This document shows, in pieces, positions 55,168-63,645 of a stretch of 64,000 nt of DNA. The notes under the pieces are model-generated. The model ran no database searches and was not told the origin of the DNA. It worked only from the letters and a program-made list of their open reading frames with translations. Source of the stretch: Frigoriglobus tundricola (GTDB taxonomy: Bacteria > Planctomycetota > Planctomycetia > Gemmatales > Gemmataceae). The stretch spans positions 2,852,001 through 2,916,000 of the forward strand of contig NZ_CP053452.2 in NCBI RefSeq assembly GCF_013128195.2, read 5' to 3'. Both the position numbers and the translations under genes were made by a program. Every line of letters begins with the position of its first letter. Positions within the stretch are counted from its first letter, which is position 1.

Positions 55168-56208
55168 GTGCTCCGTACCCGTTTCGCCGTCGCCGCCCTG
55201 CTGGGCGTCGCCCTGACCGCCGTCGCCGGTGGCCAGGACCGCACGTTCACGCTGAAGTTCAAGGACGACAAAGGGGCGCTGGTGCCCTTCTACCAGGAGA
55301 TGAGCACCGAGGTCACGCAGCACATCAAGGTGCAGGGCCAGGACCTGCCGCAGCAGCAGAAGAGCACGTTCTGGTACGCGTGGACCCCGGTGAAAGAAGA
55401 CAAGGTCAAGGAGGGGACCGAGGACGTCGCCAAGTGGACGCTGAAGGAGAAGATCGAGGGGCTGAAGATGGACATCGACATCTCCGGCAACCCGATCAAG
55501 TACGACTCCCGCACCCCGGACGCCCCCGGCAGCGCCGGGAACCCCGGGCTGGTCGAGTTCTTCAAGAGCCTGAAGGACTCGGAGTTCACGGTGACGCTGG
55601 GCAAGAACTACAAGGTCGAGAAGGTGGACGGGAAGGAAGACTTCATCAAGAAGCTCGTCGCCGGCAGCCCGCAGATGGACGCGCTGTTGAAGAAGGTGAT
55701 GACGGACGACGCGCTGAAGGAGATGACGGACCCGACGTACAAGCTGCTGCCGGAGGGGCCGAAGAAGAAGGGCGACAAGTGGGAGCGGAAGACGAGCCTG
55801 AACCTGGGGCCGATCGGGAGCTACGAACTGACCTACAAGTTCACCTACCTGGAGCCGGACAAGGAAGGGGACAAGAAGGACTTCGACAAGATCGAGGTGG
55901 AGACGGCGATCAGCTACACGGCCCCGAAGGAGACGACGGACGGCCTGCTGTTCCGGATCAAGGACGGGAGCAAGCTGACGAGCGACCCGTCGGGGAGCAA
56001 GGGCGTGGTGTACTACGACCCGAAGGCCCAGCGGATCGCGGAGGCGACGATCAACATCAAGCTGCGGGGCGACCTGATCGTGGTGATCGGCGGGACCGAC
56101 ACCAAGGTGGAACTGACCCAGGAGCAGAAGACCACCATCAAGACCGCCGACACTAGCTTCCTCGCGCCGCCGAAGGCGCCCACCGCGCCGACCCCGCCCA
56201 AGTCGTAA
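55168..56208 (+). CDS. secreted hypothetical protein
   Basis: 346 residues. Signal peptide (FAVAALLGVALTAVAGGQ), then a Lys- and Glu-rich beta protein with KSTFWYAWTPVKED, KNYKVEKVDGKEDF and EGPKKKGDKWERKTSLNLG. The pattern resembles the planctomycete DUF6263-type secreted proteins, but I am not certain. A Pro/Ala-rich tail ends it. Start GTG 55168 is set by GGAGG seven nt upstream. Confidence 0.72.
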   Translation: MLRTRFAVAALLGVALTAVAGGQDRTFTLKFKDDKGALVPFYQEMSTEVTQHIKVQGQDLPQQQKSTFWYAWTPVKEDKVKEGTEDVAKWTLKEKIEGLKMDIDISGNPIKYDSRTPDAPGSAGNPGLVEFFKSLKDSEFTVTLGKNYKVEKVDGKEDFIKKLVAGSPQMDALLKKVMTDDALKEMTDPTYKLLPEGPKKKGDKWERKTSLNLGPIGSYELTYKFTYLEPDKEGDKKDFDKIEVETAISYTAPKETTDGLLFRIKDGSKLTSDPSGSKGVVYYDPKAQRIAEATINIKLRGDLIVVIGGTDTKVELTQEQKTTIKTADTSFLAPPKAPTAPTPPKS

Positions 56209-56276
56209 TTCTCGCCCGACCGCGATCACTCTCCGCCCGGCCCCCGCGCCGGGCGGTTTCGTTTCGGGAGTTCCTC

Positions 56277-57158
56277 ATGAAGATCGCCGTTCTGGGGGCG
56301 GCCGGGCAACTCGGCCGCGACCTGTGCCCGCGCCTCGCCGCCCTCGGCGACGTGGTCCTGCTGTCGCGTGCCGACATCGACCTGTCGCGGCCCGAGGCGG
56401 TGCCCCCGGCCGTGTTGGCCGCGAGTCGCCCCGACGTGTTCATCAACTGCGCCGCGTACAACCTCGTGGATAAGGCCGAAGTGGAGCCCGAAGCGGCGTT
56501 CGCCACGAACGCGCTGGGCGTTCGGGCGCTGGCGAAAGCGTGCCACGCGGCCCGCGTTCGGTTCGTCCACTTCAGCACGGACTACGTCTTCGGACTTCAC
56601 ACCCCGCGCCGCGCGCCGCGCGCCGAGACGGACGTGCCCGGCCCGGAGAGCGTGTACGCCGCGAGCAAACTCGCGGGCGAGTGCTTCGCGCTCTCCGAAG
56701 CGCGGGACGCGCTCGTCGTCCGTACTTGCGGCCTGTACGGCGTCTGGGGCAGCGGCGGGAAGGGCGGGAACTTTGTTGAGACGATGTTGCGGGTCGCGGG
56801 ACAGGGCAAGCCGCTGCGGGTGGTGAACGATCAGCACTGCACCCCGAGTTACACCGCCGACGTGGCCGACGCGACCGTGCAACTCGTCCGCAACGGTACG
56901 AGCGGGTTGTTTCACATCGTGAACCGGGGTGCGGGTACGTGGTTCGAGTTCGCGGCGGAGATTTTCCGCCAGGCCGGACTGAAACCCGATCTCACGCCCA
57001 TCACCAGCGCCGAGTTCAACGCCGCCGCGAAGCGGCCGGCCTACAGCGTCCTCGCGACCGACAAACTCGTGGCGGCGGGCGTGCCGGCGCTGCGCCCGTG
57101 GCCGGAGGCGCTCGCCGCGTACCTCGCGGAGCGGCAGAACAAACCCGCCGGAAAGTAG
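56277..57158 (+). CDS. rfbD: dTDP-4-dehydrorhamnose reductase
   Basis: Last step of dTDP-L-rhamnose synthesis, using NADPH, for cell-surface polysaccharides. The 293-residue short-chain dehydrogenase has GAAGQLGRDL (8-17), INCAAYNLVDKAE, FSTDYVFG and catalytic YAASK with LAGE. Complete. The other rfb genes are not adjacent. ATG 56277 has GGGAG upstream. Confidence 0.92.
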   Translation: MKIAVLGAAGQLGRDLCPRLAALGDVVLLSRADIDLSRPEAVPPAVLAASRPDVFINCAAYNLVDKAEVEPEAAFATNALGVRALAKACHAARVRFVHFSTDYVFGLHTPRRAPRAETDVPGPESVYAASKLAGECFALSEARDALVVRTCGLYGVWGSGGKGGNFVETMLRVAGQGKPLRVVNDQHCTPSYTADVADATVQLVRNGTSGLFHIVNRGAGTWFEFAAEIFRQAGLKPDLTPITSAEFNAAAKRPAYSVLATDKLVAAGVPALRPWPEALAAYLAERQNKPAGK

Positions 57159-57161
57159 GTC

Positions 57162-57237
57162 ACTCGCTCCGCGAGTGGCACCAATCACCAACCCCCAATA
57201 GCGCGGGCGCGGTGGCGGAAAGTCGGTCGCTCGTTCC
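57162..57237. repeat. two REP-like hairpins CACTCGCTCCGCGAGTG
   Basis: The first pairs CACTCGC/GCGAGTG near 57162-57178, the second TCGCTCG/CGAGCGA near 57225-57245; both have TCC-like loops. They occupy the rfbD-feoA gap, along with a possible promoter. The remaining part of 57159-57533 shows no gene. Confidence 0.55.
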
Positions 57238-57357
57238 GCGAGCGATGCGAGCCACCGGCTCCAAAAATCGGAATGGCGCGACTCGCGGCGCGAGGTCGCC
57301 TACTTTCCCGCGACGCGCCCACCATTTTTCGATTTCTTTCATTCCCGCTGCGCCCCC

Positions 57358-57386
57358 TTGACACGAGGCGTCTGCGCAGCGAAACT
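57358..57386 (+). promoter_or_regulatory. candidate feo promoter
   Basis: Perfect -35 TTGACA 57358-57363 and weak -10 GAAACT 57381-57386, spacer 17. No Fur box recognised. Tentative. Confidence 0.3.
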
Positions 57387-57533
57387 GAAATGAGACGAAA
57401 TCTCAACAAGATTCGCCACGGGCGATTTTCCGCCGCACCGCGCGAGCCGGGAGTGAGAGTGGCGACGAGCTGGCAACCGGCAGCCCCGACTTTGTCGGAA
57501 ACGGCTGCGAGCCCCGAAGGGGCGGGACGTCTC

Positions 57534-57770
57534 ATGCTGATGCCCTTGGACATGCTGAACGCCGGCGAGTGGGCCGAGGTGGAAGAGGTATCCGGCCAAC
57601 CGGCCTGGGTCGGGCGCCTCGCCGAACTCGGCATCCGCCAGGGGTGCCGCGTGCAGGTGATGCAGCCGGGAACGACGTGCCTGCTGAACGTGTCCGGCTG
57701 CAAGTTGTGCCTGCGCGGCGGCGAGTGCTCGCAGATCCTCGTCCGGCCCGTTGCCGGGCAGATCGGTTGA
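57534..57770 (+). CDS. feoA: FeoA-domain protein 1
   Basis: 78 residues with one SH3-like FeoA fold (LNAGEWAEVEEVSG, LAELGIRQGCRVQVMQPG). The C-x-x-C in GCKLCLRGGEC is unusual for FeoA. It is thought to regulate FeoB. The start is uncertain: an in-frame ATG at 57390 would add 48 residues with no domain; ATG 57534 gives a standard length. The next feoA starts one nt after its stop. Confidence 0.78.
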   Translation: MLMPLDMLNAGEWAEVEEVSGQPAWVGRLAELGIRQGCRVQVMQPGTTCLLNVSGCKLCLRGGECSQILVRPVAGQIG

Positions 57771-57771
57771 T

Positions 57772-57999
57772 ATGGCCACCCTTGCCGACCTGTCACCCGG
57801 CCAGAGCGCCGAGGTGCTGTCCCTGTCCGGTGACCCCGCTCTCGTGCAGCGCCTGTACGAGTTCGGCCTGCTCGAGGGGGAGCGGGTCGAACTCCTCGCC
57901 CGTGCGCCGTTGGGCGATCCGATCGAGATCCAGCTCGGTAACTCCCGCCTGAGCCTGCGTAAAGCCGAAGCGGCACAAATTACCGTTCGGATCGTTTAG
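57772..57999 (+). CDS. feoA: FeoA-domain protein 2
   Basis: 75-residue FeoA fold (LSPGQSAEVLSLSGD, LYEFGLLEGERVELLARAP, RKAEAAQITVRIV). Full length for the family. It lies one nt after the first FeoA and 23 nt before feoB, so the three are an operon. Confidence 0.88.
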   Translation: MATLADLSPGQSAEVLSLSGDPALVQRLYEFGLLEGERVELLARAPLGDPIEIQLGNSRLSLRKAEAAQITVRIV

Positions 58000-58022
58000 A
58001 CGCGCCCCCACGCGCCACCACA

Positions 58023-60287
58023 ATGCACACCTCTCCACTTACCGTCGCACTGGTTGGGAACCCCAACGCCGGAAAATCGACGCTGTTCAACGCGCTCTCC
58101 GGCCTGCGGCAGCGGGTCGGCAATTACCCCGGCGTCACCGTCGAGATGAAGAAGGGGCAGTTCACCGCCGACGGCGTGGCGGCCGATCTCATCGACCTGC
58201 CGGGCACCTACAGTCTCGCCGCGCGCAGCCCGGACGAGATGGTCGCGGTCGATCTGCTCCTCGGGCGGCGGCCGGACGAGCCCCGGCCCGCGGTCGTCGT
58301 CTCCATCGTCGATGCCACCAACCTCGACCGGCACCTGTACCTCACCAGCCAGTTGCTCGACCTCGGCGTGCCGGTCGTCGTCGCGGTCAACATGATCGAC
58401 GCGGCCCGCGCGCAGGGGCTGACGTTCGATTACGCGAAGCTGTCCGCCGCCCTGGGGGCACCGGTGGTGCCGATCCAGGCGAACAACGGCGCCGGCCTGC
58501 CCGAACTGACGAAGGCGATCCGGACCGCGGCGGAGTCCGGTTCGGTTCCCCACGGCCCGCAGTTCCCGGCCGCCTTCAACGAGGTCGCCGAGCAGTTCCA
58601 GAAGGAGCTTTCGGACGAGGTCCCGGCGTTCCTCGTGCGCCGGCTGCTCATCGACGTGGGCGGTTACACGGAACAGTGGCTCGTGGAGCGGCACGGAGAT
58701 GGGCTGAAGGCGAAGCTCGCCGCCGCGCGAGACAAACTCGCCGCGGGCGGGCAGGGCGTGCCGGGCGTGGAGGCCCGCACGCGGTTCGGCTGGGTGCGCG
58801 CCGCCGTGGCCGCGGCCGTGACGAAGCCCGCGGTGCGGCCCGTCACCTGGACCGATCGCATCGACCGGGTTCTGACGCACCGGCTGTGGGGCACGGTCGT
58901 GTTCCTGGCGGTCATGTTCCTGATGTTCCAGTCGATCTTCCTGTGGGCGAAGCCGCTCATGGATCTGATCGACGGCGGGCGCGAGGCGATCGCGAAGGGC
59001 GCCGAAGGGCGGCTCCCCGTCGGCCCGCTCCGCGCGCTGCTCGTGGACGGGGTCATCAAGGGCGCGGGCAGCGTGCTGGTGTTCCTGCCGCAGATCATGA
59101 TCCTGTTCGGGTTCATCGGGGTGCTGGAGGACTGCGGGTACATGGCCCGCGCCGCGTTCCTCATGGACCGGGTCATGTCCCGGTGCGGGCTGAGCGGGAA
59201 GTCGTTCATCCCGATGCTGTCGAGCGTGGCGTGCGCGGTGCCGGGCATCATGGCGACGCGGGTGATCGAGAACCGCCGCGACCGGCTCGCGACCGTTCTC
59301 GTGGCGCCGCTCATGAGCTGTTCGGCCCGGCTGCCGGTGTACGTGCTCCTGATCGGCGCGTTCCTCGCGAAGCCGGGGGGGGCGACCTGGCTGCCGGGGC
59401 TGGTCCTGTTCGCGATGTACATGATCGGCTTCACGGTCGCGCCGCTGGTGGCGCTCGTCCTGAAGCGGACGCTGCTCCGCGGCGCGCCGCCGGTGTTCGT
59501 GATGGAACTCCCGGCGTACCGCCGCCCGAAGCTGAGCGGTGTTGCCCGCCGCATGTACGACGCCGGCCGGGCGTTCACCGTGCGGGCCGGCACCATCATC
59601 CTCGCCGCGATGGTGCTGGTGTGGGCGCTGCTGTACTTCCCCTACACGGACCCGAACGGCGGGTCGTACCCCGACCGCATCGACGAAGCGGAACGGGCGG
59701 CGAAGCAGACCGAGGACCGGCTGAAGGAACTCAAGGCGAGGGCCGCGGCCACGGGCGACGAGAAGGCGGAGCTGGAGCAGCTCGAAGAGGCCGCGGCGCT
59801 CCCCGACAAGCTGAACGGTGAGTGGAAGCGCTCCAGCGCGCTGGGCCGGGCCGGGGTGTGGATGGAGCCGGCGTTCCGGCCGCTGGGCTGGGACTGGAAG
59901 ATCGGCGTGGCCGCGATGGCGAGCTTCCCGGCCCGCGAGGTGATCGTCGGCACGTTCGGCCTGCTGTACGACGTGGGCGAGGTGGACACGAAGGCGATCG
60001 GCAACGACCAGGCCGACGACGACGCGAAGGAAAAGGCCGCGGGTCTGACGAAGGCGGTTCAGGAGGAGTGGGCGAAGGACCCGATTCGCGGCAAGTACGG
60101 CGTGCCGGTGGCGCTGTCGCTGATGGTGTTCTTCGCGCTCTGTTGTCAGTGCGCGTCCACGCTCGTGGTGATCCGCCACGAGACGAAGAGCTGGCTCTGG
60201 CCCGCGTTCACCTTTACGTACATGACGGTACTGGCGTACCTCGGGGCGCTCGTCACGTTCCAGGTGGGCCGGCTGATCGTGGGGTGA
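58023..60287 (+). CDS. feoB: ferrous iron transporter FeoB
   Basis: Inner-membrane Fe(II) importer of 754 residues. The cytosolic G domain carries GNPNAGKST (12-20), the conserved Thr in GNYPGVTVE, DLPGTYSL and the NMID guanine motif. Membrane Gate motifs follow, with ELPAYRRPKL and several helices (VVFLAVMFLMFQ, GSVLVFLPQIMILFGFIGVLE). One feature is a charged 60-residue insert (about 550-610, KQTEDRLKELKARAAATGDE), likely a cytosolic coiled coil between membrane segments. Confidence 0.95.
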   Translation: MHTSPLTVALVGNPNAGKSTLFNALSGLRQRVGNYPGVTVEMKKGQFTADGVAADLIDLPGTYSLAARSPDEMVAVDLLLGRRPDEPRPAVVVSIVDATNLDRHLYLTSQLLDLGVPVVVAVNMIDAARAQGLTFDYAKLSAALGAPVVPIQANNGAGLPELTKAIRTAAESGSVPHGPQFPAAFNEVAEQFQKELSDEVPAFLVRRLLIDVGGYTEQWLVERHGDGLKAKLAAARDKLAAGGQGVPGVEARTRFGWVRAAVAAAVTKPAVRPVTWTDRIDRVLTHRLWGTVVFLAVMFLMFQSIFLWAKPLMDLIDGGREAIAKGAEGRLPVGPLRALLVDGVIKGAGSVLVFLPQIMILFGFIGVLEDCGYMARAAFLMDRVMSRCGLSGKSFIPMLSSVACAVPGIMATRVIENRRDRLATVLVAPLMSCSARLPVYVLLIGAFLAKPGGATWLPGLVLFAMYMIGFTVAPLVALVLKRTLLRGAPPVFVMELPAYRRPKLSGVARRMYDAGRAFTVRAGTIILAAMVLVWALLYFPYTDPNGGSYPDRIDEAERAAKQTEDRLKELKARAAATGDEKAELEQLEEAAALPDKLNGEWKRSSALGRAGVWMEPAFRPLGWDWKIGVAAMASFPAREVIVGTFGLLYDVGEVDTKAIGNDQADDDAKEKAAGLTKAVQEEWAKDPIRGKYGVPVALSLMVFFALCCQCASTLVVIRHETKSWLWPAFTFTYMTVLAYLGALVTFQVGRLIVG

Positions 60288-60290
60288 GAC

Positions 60291-60479
60291 ATGTCGGTGG
60301 CGCTTCAACTCGTTCTGGTCGCGGTCATCGTGGCCGGCGCTGCGGGGTACGTGGTGCGCGCCTCGTGGAAGACGTGGTTCGGCCGGTCGAAGTCCGGGTG
60401 CGGCTCCGGGTGCGGCAAGTGCGCGGCGCCTGCGCCGGAACCGGTGGTGACGGGGCGGCGCCCGCTCCCGATGGCGTAG
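60291..60479 (+). CDS. FeoB-associated Cys-rich membrane protein
   Basis: 62 residues: one N-terminal membrane helix (LQLVLVAVIVAGAAGYVV) then GCGSGCGKCAAP, a C-x3-C-x2-C cluster. This pattern and its place three nt after feoB match FeoB-associated Cys-rich proteins. It may bind Fe(II) at the membrane. Start ATG 60291. Confidence 0.85.
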   Translation: MSVALQLVLVAVIVAGAAGYVVRASWKTWFGRSKSGCGSGCGKCAAPAPEPVVTGRRPLPMA

Positions 60480-60527
60480 CACGGCACGCCACCGCGGGCC
60501 GCGTACCACGATCGCGAGTGGGCGAAG

Positions 60528-60845
60528 ATGATGTGTGACGTCGGGCTGATCCCGAGCGACACGGGCGAAGAGGGCGGCAAGCAAACCGGGCAGCGGATGA
60601 CGCACTACATCGAAAAGGGGGGCCGATTCGAAACCGCCTTCAAGGCCATGCCGGAAACGATCCGGCTGCCCTGGACGAGCGGTGGCGCGCTCCTCGGCAT
60701 CAAAGGACCGAAGGAACCGAAAGCGAAAAACAAGATCAAATACACGTGCGCGGGCGGGTGCGACGTGAACGTGTGGGGCAAGCCCGGTCTTCGGATCGCG
60801 TGCGGCGAGTGCGAAGAATTGTTCGAAGAGATCGAAGCCGATTGA
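60528..60845 (+). pseudogene. C-terminal fragment of a SprT-like protein
   Basis: The 105-residue frame begins CDVGLIPSDTGEEGGKQTGQ and continues to a zinc-ribbon pattern (CAGGCDVNVWG, CGECEELF), which match the C-terminal part of phage- and plasmid-type SprT-like proteins. Upstream in frame YHDREWAKMM fits the same family, but the HExxH metallopeptidase part is missing: the frame closes at the stop of the preceding gene (60477). So it is a 5'-truncated remnant unless a short form is used. Confidence 0.6.
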
Positions 60846-60857
60846 CGCTGACAGGGC

Positions 60858-60886
60858 GCGGGCGCTACTTTCGGAGCAGCGCCCGC
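60858..60886. terminator. 9-bp hairpin between converging genes
   Basis: Perfect GCGGGCGCT/AGCGCCCGC stem with an 11-nt loop between the SprT-like fragment (+) and the small-protein remnant (-). No strong T run; likely bidirectional. Confidence 0.6.
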
Positions 60887-60893
60887 ATCGCGA

Positions 60894-61270
60894 CTACTTC
60901 TCAGGCTTTTTTTCAGGAGGAGGCAGCAGAACACGGCGGACGGACGGTTTCGGCCCTTTACCCGTAACCGTTACCTTCTTGACCACATCCTTGCCGAATG
61001 AATAGATCGTAACTCGATCCTCGTCCTGCTTCACTTTCCATAGCGGATCATTTAGTGTCATCGCAACCGTCGTAGCGGCGTTTTTTGGACCGGCCACCTC
61101 ACCAATACCAATCGAAAGCGGGACGCTCTCTCCAGAGGCCAGGGTGATCGTGACATAAAATCTGTACGTGCATTGTTGGCAGCGGGCAGGGGCCGGAAAT
61201 CGAGTTCGTAAGCTGCCGGCAGAGTGCCAAGCGCTGCCGGCAGCACCAAGCCGCAAACGAGCATGAGCAT
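60894..61270 (-). pseudogene. frameshifted small secreted-protein gene
   Basis: ATG 61270 starts a signal peptide (LMLVCGLVLPAALGTLPAA) in one frame; after about 61175 the coding pattern moves to the next frame (YRFYVTITLASGESVPLSIG, DRVTIYSFGKDVVKKVTVTG) and ends PPPEKKPEK. One indel would restore a protein of about 125 residues. Its ending resembles two neighbours (61304-61663 and 63257-63629). Confidence 0.55.
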
Positions 61271-61303
61271 GGCAGCAAACCTTTCGGTGTTTATTAATAC
61301 GGA

Positions 61304-61663
61304 CTACTTCTTTTTCGGCAGCATTGGCACCCAGCAAACAGCCGGCTTCCACCCCTCTGACGAAAAGGTGATGGACCGGAAGGTAGAAGCCTTCGAAGAT
61401 TCCAGCACGAAAAGGGTCTTGCCCACCTCCCGCGCCTTATAGCCGGACACCTCCTTAATGCGGTAGGCGAGCACCTCGCGTACCGCCTCTGCGGTCGTGC
61501 CTGGTTGATATGTGCCTCTGTAGATAAAGACAGTGCCGTTCGCTGCAACGATACGCGCGCTGATTTCGACCGCTTCTTGTCCGGGCCAACTGGAGGTGTC
61601 GATGTGGTATTCGCACGGGATAACGTGCAGCACCGAAGCTAACGTAAACGCGGAGAGAGACAT
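61304..61663 (-). CDS. small hypothetical protein
   Basis: 119 residues, hydrophobic N-terminus (MSLSAFTLASVLHVIPCEY) and a beta/alpha body (ISARIVAANGTVFIYRGTY, VREVLAYRIKEVSGYKA) ending WVPMLPKKK. AGGTG precedes ATG 61663. The last residues recall the C-terminus of the truncated gene at 63257. Family not recognised. Confidence 0.6.
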   Translation of the reverse strand: MSLSAFTLASVLHVIPCEYHIDTSSWPGQEAVEISARIVAANGTVFIYRGTYQPGTTAEAVREVLAYRIKEVSGYKAREVGKTLFVLESSKASTFRSITFSSEGWKPAVCWVPMLPKKK

Positions 61664-61694
61664 GGGTTCACCTGATGTAAGCGAAACGCCGAAC

Positions 61695-61723
61695 AGGTGG
61701 CGGCCGTCAACGGCCCGCCACCT
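61695..61723. terminator. GC hairpin in front of the small gene
   Basis: Arms AGGTGGCGG 61695-61703 and CCGCCACCT 61715-61723, extended by CCG/CGG around a TCAA loop. Could end a transcript coming from the right. Confidence 0.5.
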
Positions 61724-61779
61724 ACCGAACACGTCGGAATTGACAGGACTAGCTATTACCTCGGCAAGGAAGTTGCTCA

Positions 61780-62910
61780 AGGTGTAACATAAAAGGGGCC
61801 TCGTAGTGGCCCCGATCGGTCTCACCATCGTCCGCTGAGCGGCTGCGTCATGGCGATCACATTGCCGGATTCTCGTGGGCTGTCCGACGAAGTCCTGCAG
61901 GCGTTGCGCCTGCGCGCGTTGCACGGGATCGAGTCCGGGTTCTCGCAAGCCGATGTGGCCCGGTTGCTGGGTGTCGCGGGTGAAACCGTGTCGCGCTGGT
62001 GGACGGCCTACACGGCGGGTGGGCTGCAGGCCCTGCCCCAGGAGCGCACCGGGCGACCGGTGGGAACCGGGCGCACCCTCTCCGACGAGCAAGGGGCCCA
62101 CCTGCAACTACTGCTCGACACCAAGAGCCCGTCGGATCTGGGGATCGCCGCGCCCGTGTGGAACCGTCGCGCGGTTCGCGACCTGATCCTCAACGAGTAC
62201 GGGCTCCGGGTGCCGATTCGCACCGTGGGGGAATACTTGCGGCGCTGGGGCTATACGGCCAAGAAGCCGTCCCGCCACGCCCGCAAGCAAGATCCCGACG
62301 AGGTGCGTGAGTGGCTCGAGCAGACGTATCCGGCCATTGAAAAGCTGGCTCGGGCGGAACGGGCCACCATGTTCTGGTGCGATGAGACCGGGACGGCCGC
62401 CGACGCGTATCCCGGTTACGGGTACGCCCGCGAGGGCCAACGGGCGACGATCGAGGTTCCCGATCCGCACATCCGGATGAACATGGTCTCCGGGATCAGT
62501 AACACGGGCGATGTGCGGTTCCTGACGTATTCCGGCACGATGACGGCCGAGCGGTTCATCACGTTCCTGAAGCAGTTGCTGACGACCGTGCCGGGTACGA
62601 TCTTCGTGATCGTGGACAACTTGCCCGCCCACGCCAAGGATGCGGTCGTCGCTTGGGTCCAACAGCATGAGGATCGGCTCGCCGTGTTTTATCTGCCCCG
62701 GTACAGTCCCGAATTGAACCCCGACGAGTATCTCAACAACGACCTGAAGGGGCAGGTGCATGACGCCGGCTTGCCCGACACGAGCAAAACCCTGCGCTCG
62801 CGAATCCAACGCTTCATGCACAAGCTCCTGATGCTACCCAAACATGTGATGAGCTACTTCCTCCATCCAAAAGTAAACTATTGCGCATCAGGTTAATGAT
62901 AAAATTATTT
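61780..62910 (+). mobile_element. IS630-family insertion sequence (ends uncertain)
   Basis: A transposase gene of the IS630 group with little non-coding DNA around it. I see only a weak match between 61773-61795 and the complement of 62868-62892 as terminal repeats, so the borders are estimated. No TA duplication could be confirmed. Confidence 0.6.
61850..62896 (+). CDS. IS630-family transposase
   Basis: 348 residues. N-terminal helix-turn-helix (about 25-60, FSQADVARLLGVAGETVSRW) for binding the ends, then a DDE nuclease domain with D178 (FWCDETG), D256 (VDNLPAH) and E293 (YSPELNPDEYLN). Complete and probably active. ATG 61850. The gene stands in opposite orientation to the remnants on both sides. 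Confidence 0.92.
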   Translation: MAITLPDSRGLSDEVLQALRLRALHGIESGFSQADVARLLGVAGETVSRWWTAYTAGGLQALPQERTGRPVGTGRTLSDEQGAHLQLLLDTKSPSDLGIAAPVWNRRAVRDLILNEYGLRVPIRTVGEYLRRWGYTAKKPSRHARKQDPDEVREWLEQTYPAIEKLARAERATMFWCDETGTAADAYPGYGYAREGQRATIEVPDPHIRMNMVSGISNTGDVRFLTYSGTMTAERFITFLKQLLTTVPGTIFVIVDNLPAHAKDAVVAWVQQHEDRLAVFYLPRYSPELNPDEYLNNDLKGQVHDAGLPDTSKTLRSRIQRFMHKLLMLPKHVMSYFLHPKVNYCASG

Positions 62911-62952
62911 GCCGGGGTAATAAGACAAACAACCGACGTCTCGCAATCCCGG

Positions 62953-63186
62953 TTATTCCGCCGAAGGTGCCCATACCGGGGCTACACCGTTCGGACCTTT
63001 CGTTGCCTCGTCAAGCTTTGGATAGCTGGACATCAAGCCGGTGTTCTGGTTGAACTTGAACGCCTCCACCTTTGAAAGCTGGGACGTTGCCGTACCCTTA
63101 ATGTCCAGCCTTGTAGTTCCGACTGCCGTAACCTTGAAGCCCAGCGCAAGCCGGCCCGGTTCATACGCGCCGCGGACTTGTGCGGA
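62953..63186 (-). pseudogene. 5'-truncated gene fragment
   Basis: An open minus-strand stretch reads AYEPGRLALGFKVTAVGTTR, ATSQLSKVEAFKFNQNTGL and ends APVWAPSAE-stop. It has coding-like composition but no start codon between it and the palindrome at 63189-63228. Not recognised. Confidence 0.5.
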
Positions 63187-63188
63187 AC

Positions 63189-63228
63189 CGCGAGTGGCCC
63201 CGGTGGACGTCCACCGGGGCCACTCGCG
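63189..63228. terminator. perfect 40-nt palindrome
   Basis: Two 20-nt halves are exact reverse complements (CGCGAGTGGCCCCGGTGGAC and its partner) with no loop. It sits just after the stop of the small-protein remnant at 63257 and probably terminates it, but also bounds the fragment at 62953-63186. Confidence 0.75.
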
Positions 63229-63256
63229 TCTGGCGATTCGTATCGCCAGATCGGTG

Positions 63257-63629
63257 CTACTTCTTCTTTTCGGGCTTCAGTGGTACCCAGCGCACGGTAA
63301 CCGGGATCGCCTTATCGGATTTGATCACGACCGTCTTGACGGGCGATTTGCTTTTAATTGCGTTAGTCACGACGAGACTGTTCCCGTCGCCCGCACGGCT
63401 CGCCCAGTCGTGCTTTTTGAGGAAATGCATCATCAGATCCCGATTACCCTCCGGATCGGACCCCTCATTGAATTGAGGGTTCAACTTTTCGAGCCGCGTG
63501 CCATCGCGTGCTTCGCAGGTCACAAACATCTCATAGGTGAACGGGACGGGAGCCGGGCCAAAGTCAATCGTACACGACCGGCGAACGGCGTCATTGACAG
63601 GTAAGGTAAGTTCGATGGCATCCGTTTTC
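63257..63629 (-). pseudogene. small-protein gene cut by the IS66 element
   Basis: Reading from about 63629: KTDAIELTLPVNDAVRRSC, then TYEMFVTCEARDGTRLEKLN and a C-terminus VRWVPLKPEKKK. No start codon precedes the conserved part; the frame runs into the left end of the IS66 element. So it is a 5'-truncated gene. Confidence 0.6.
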
Positions 63630-63645
63630 CCTGGAGGATGCCGCT

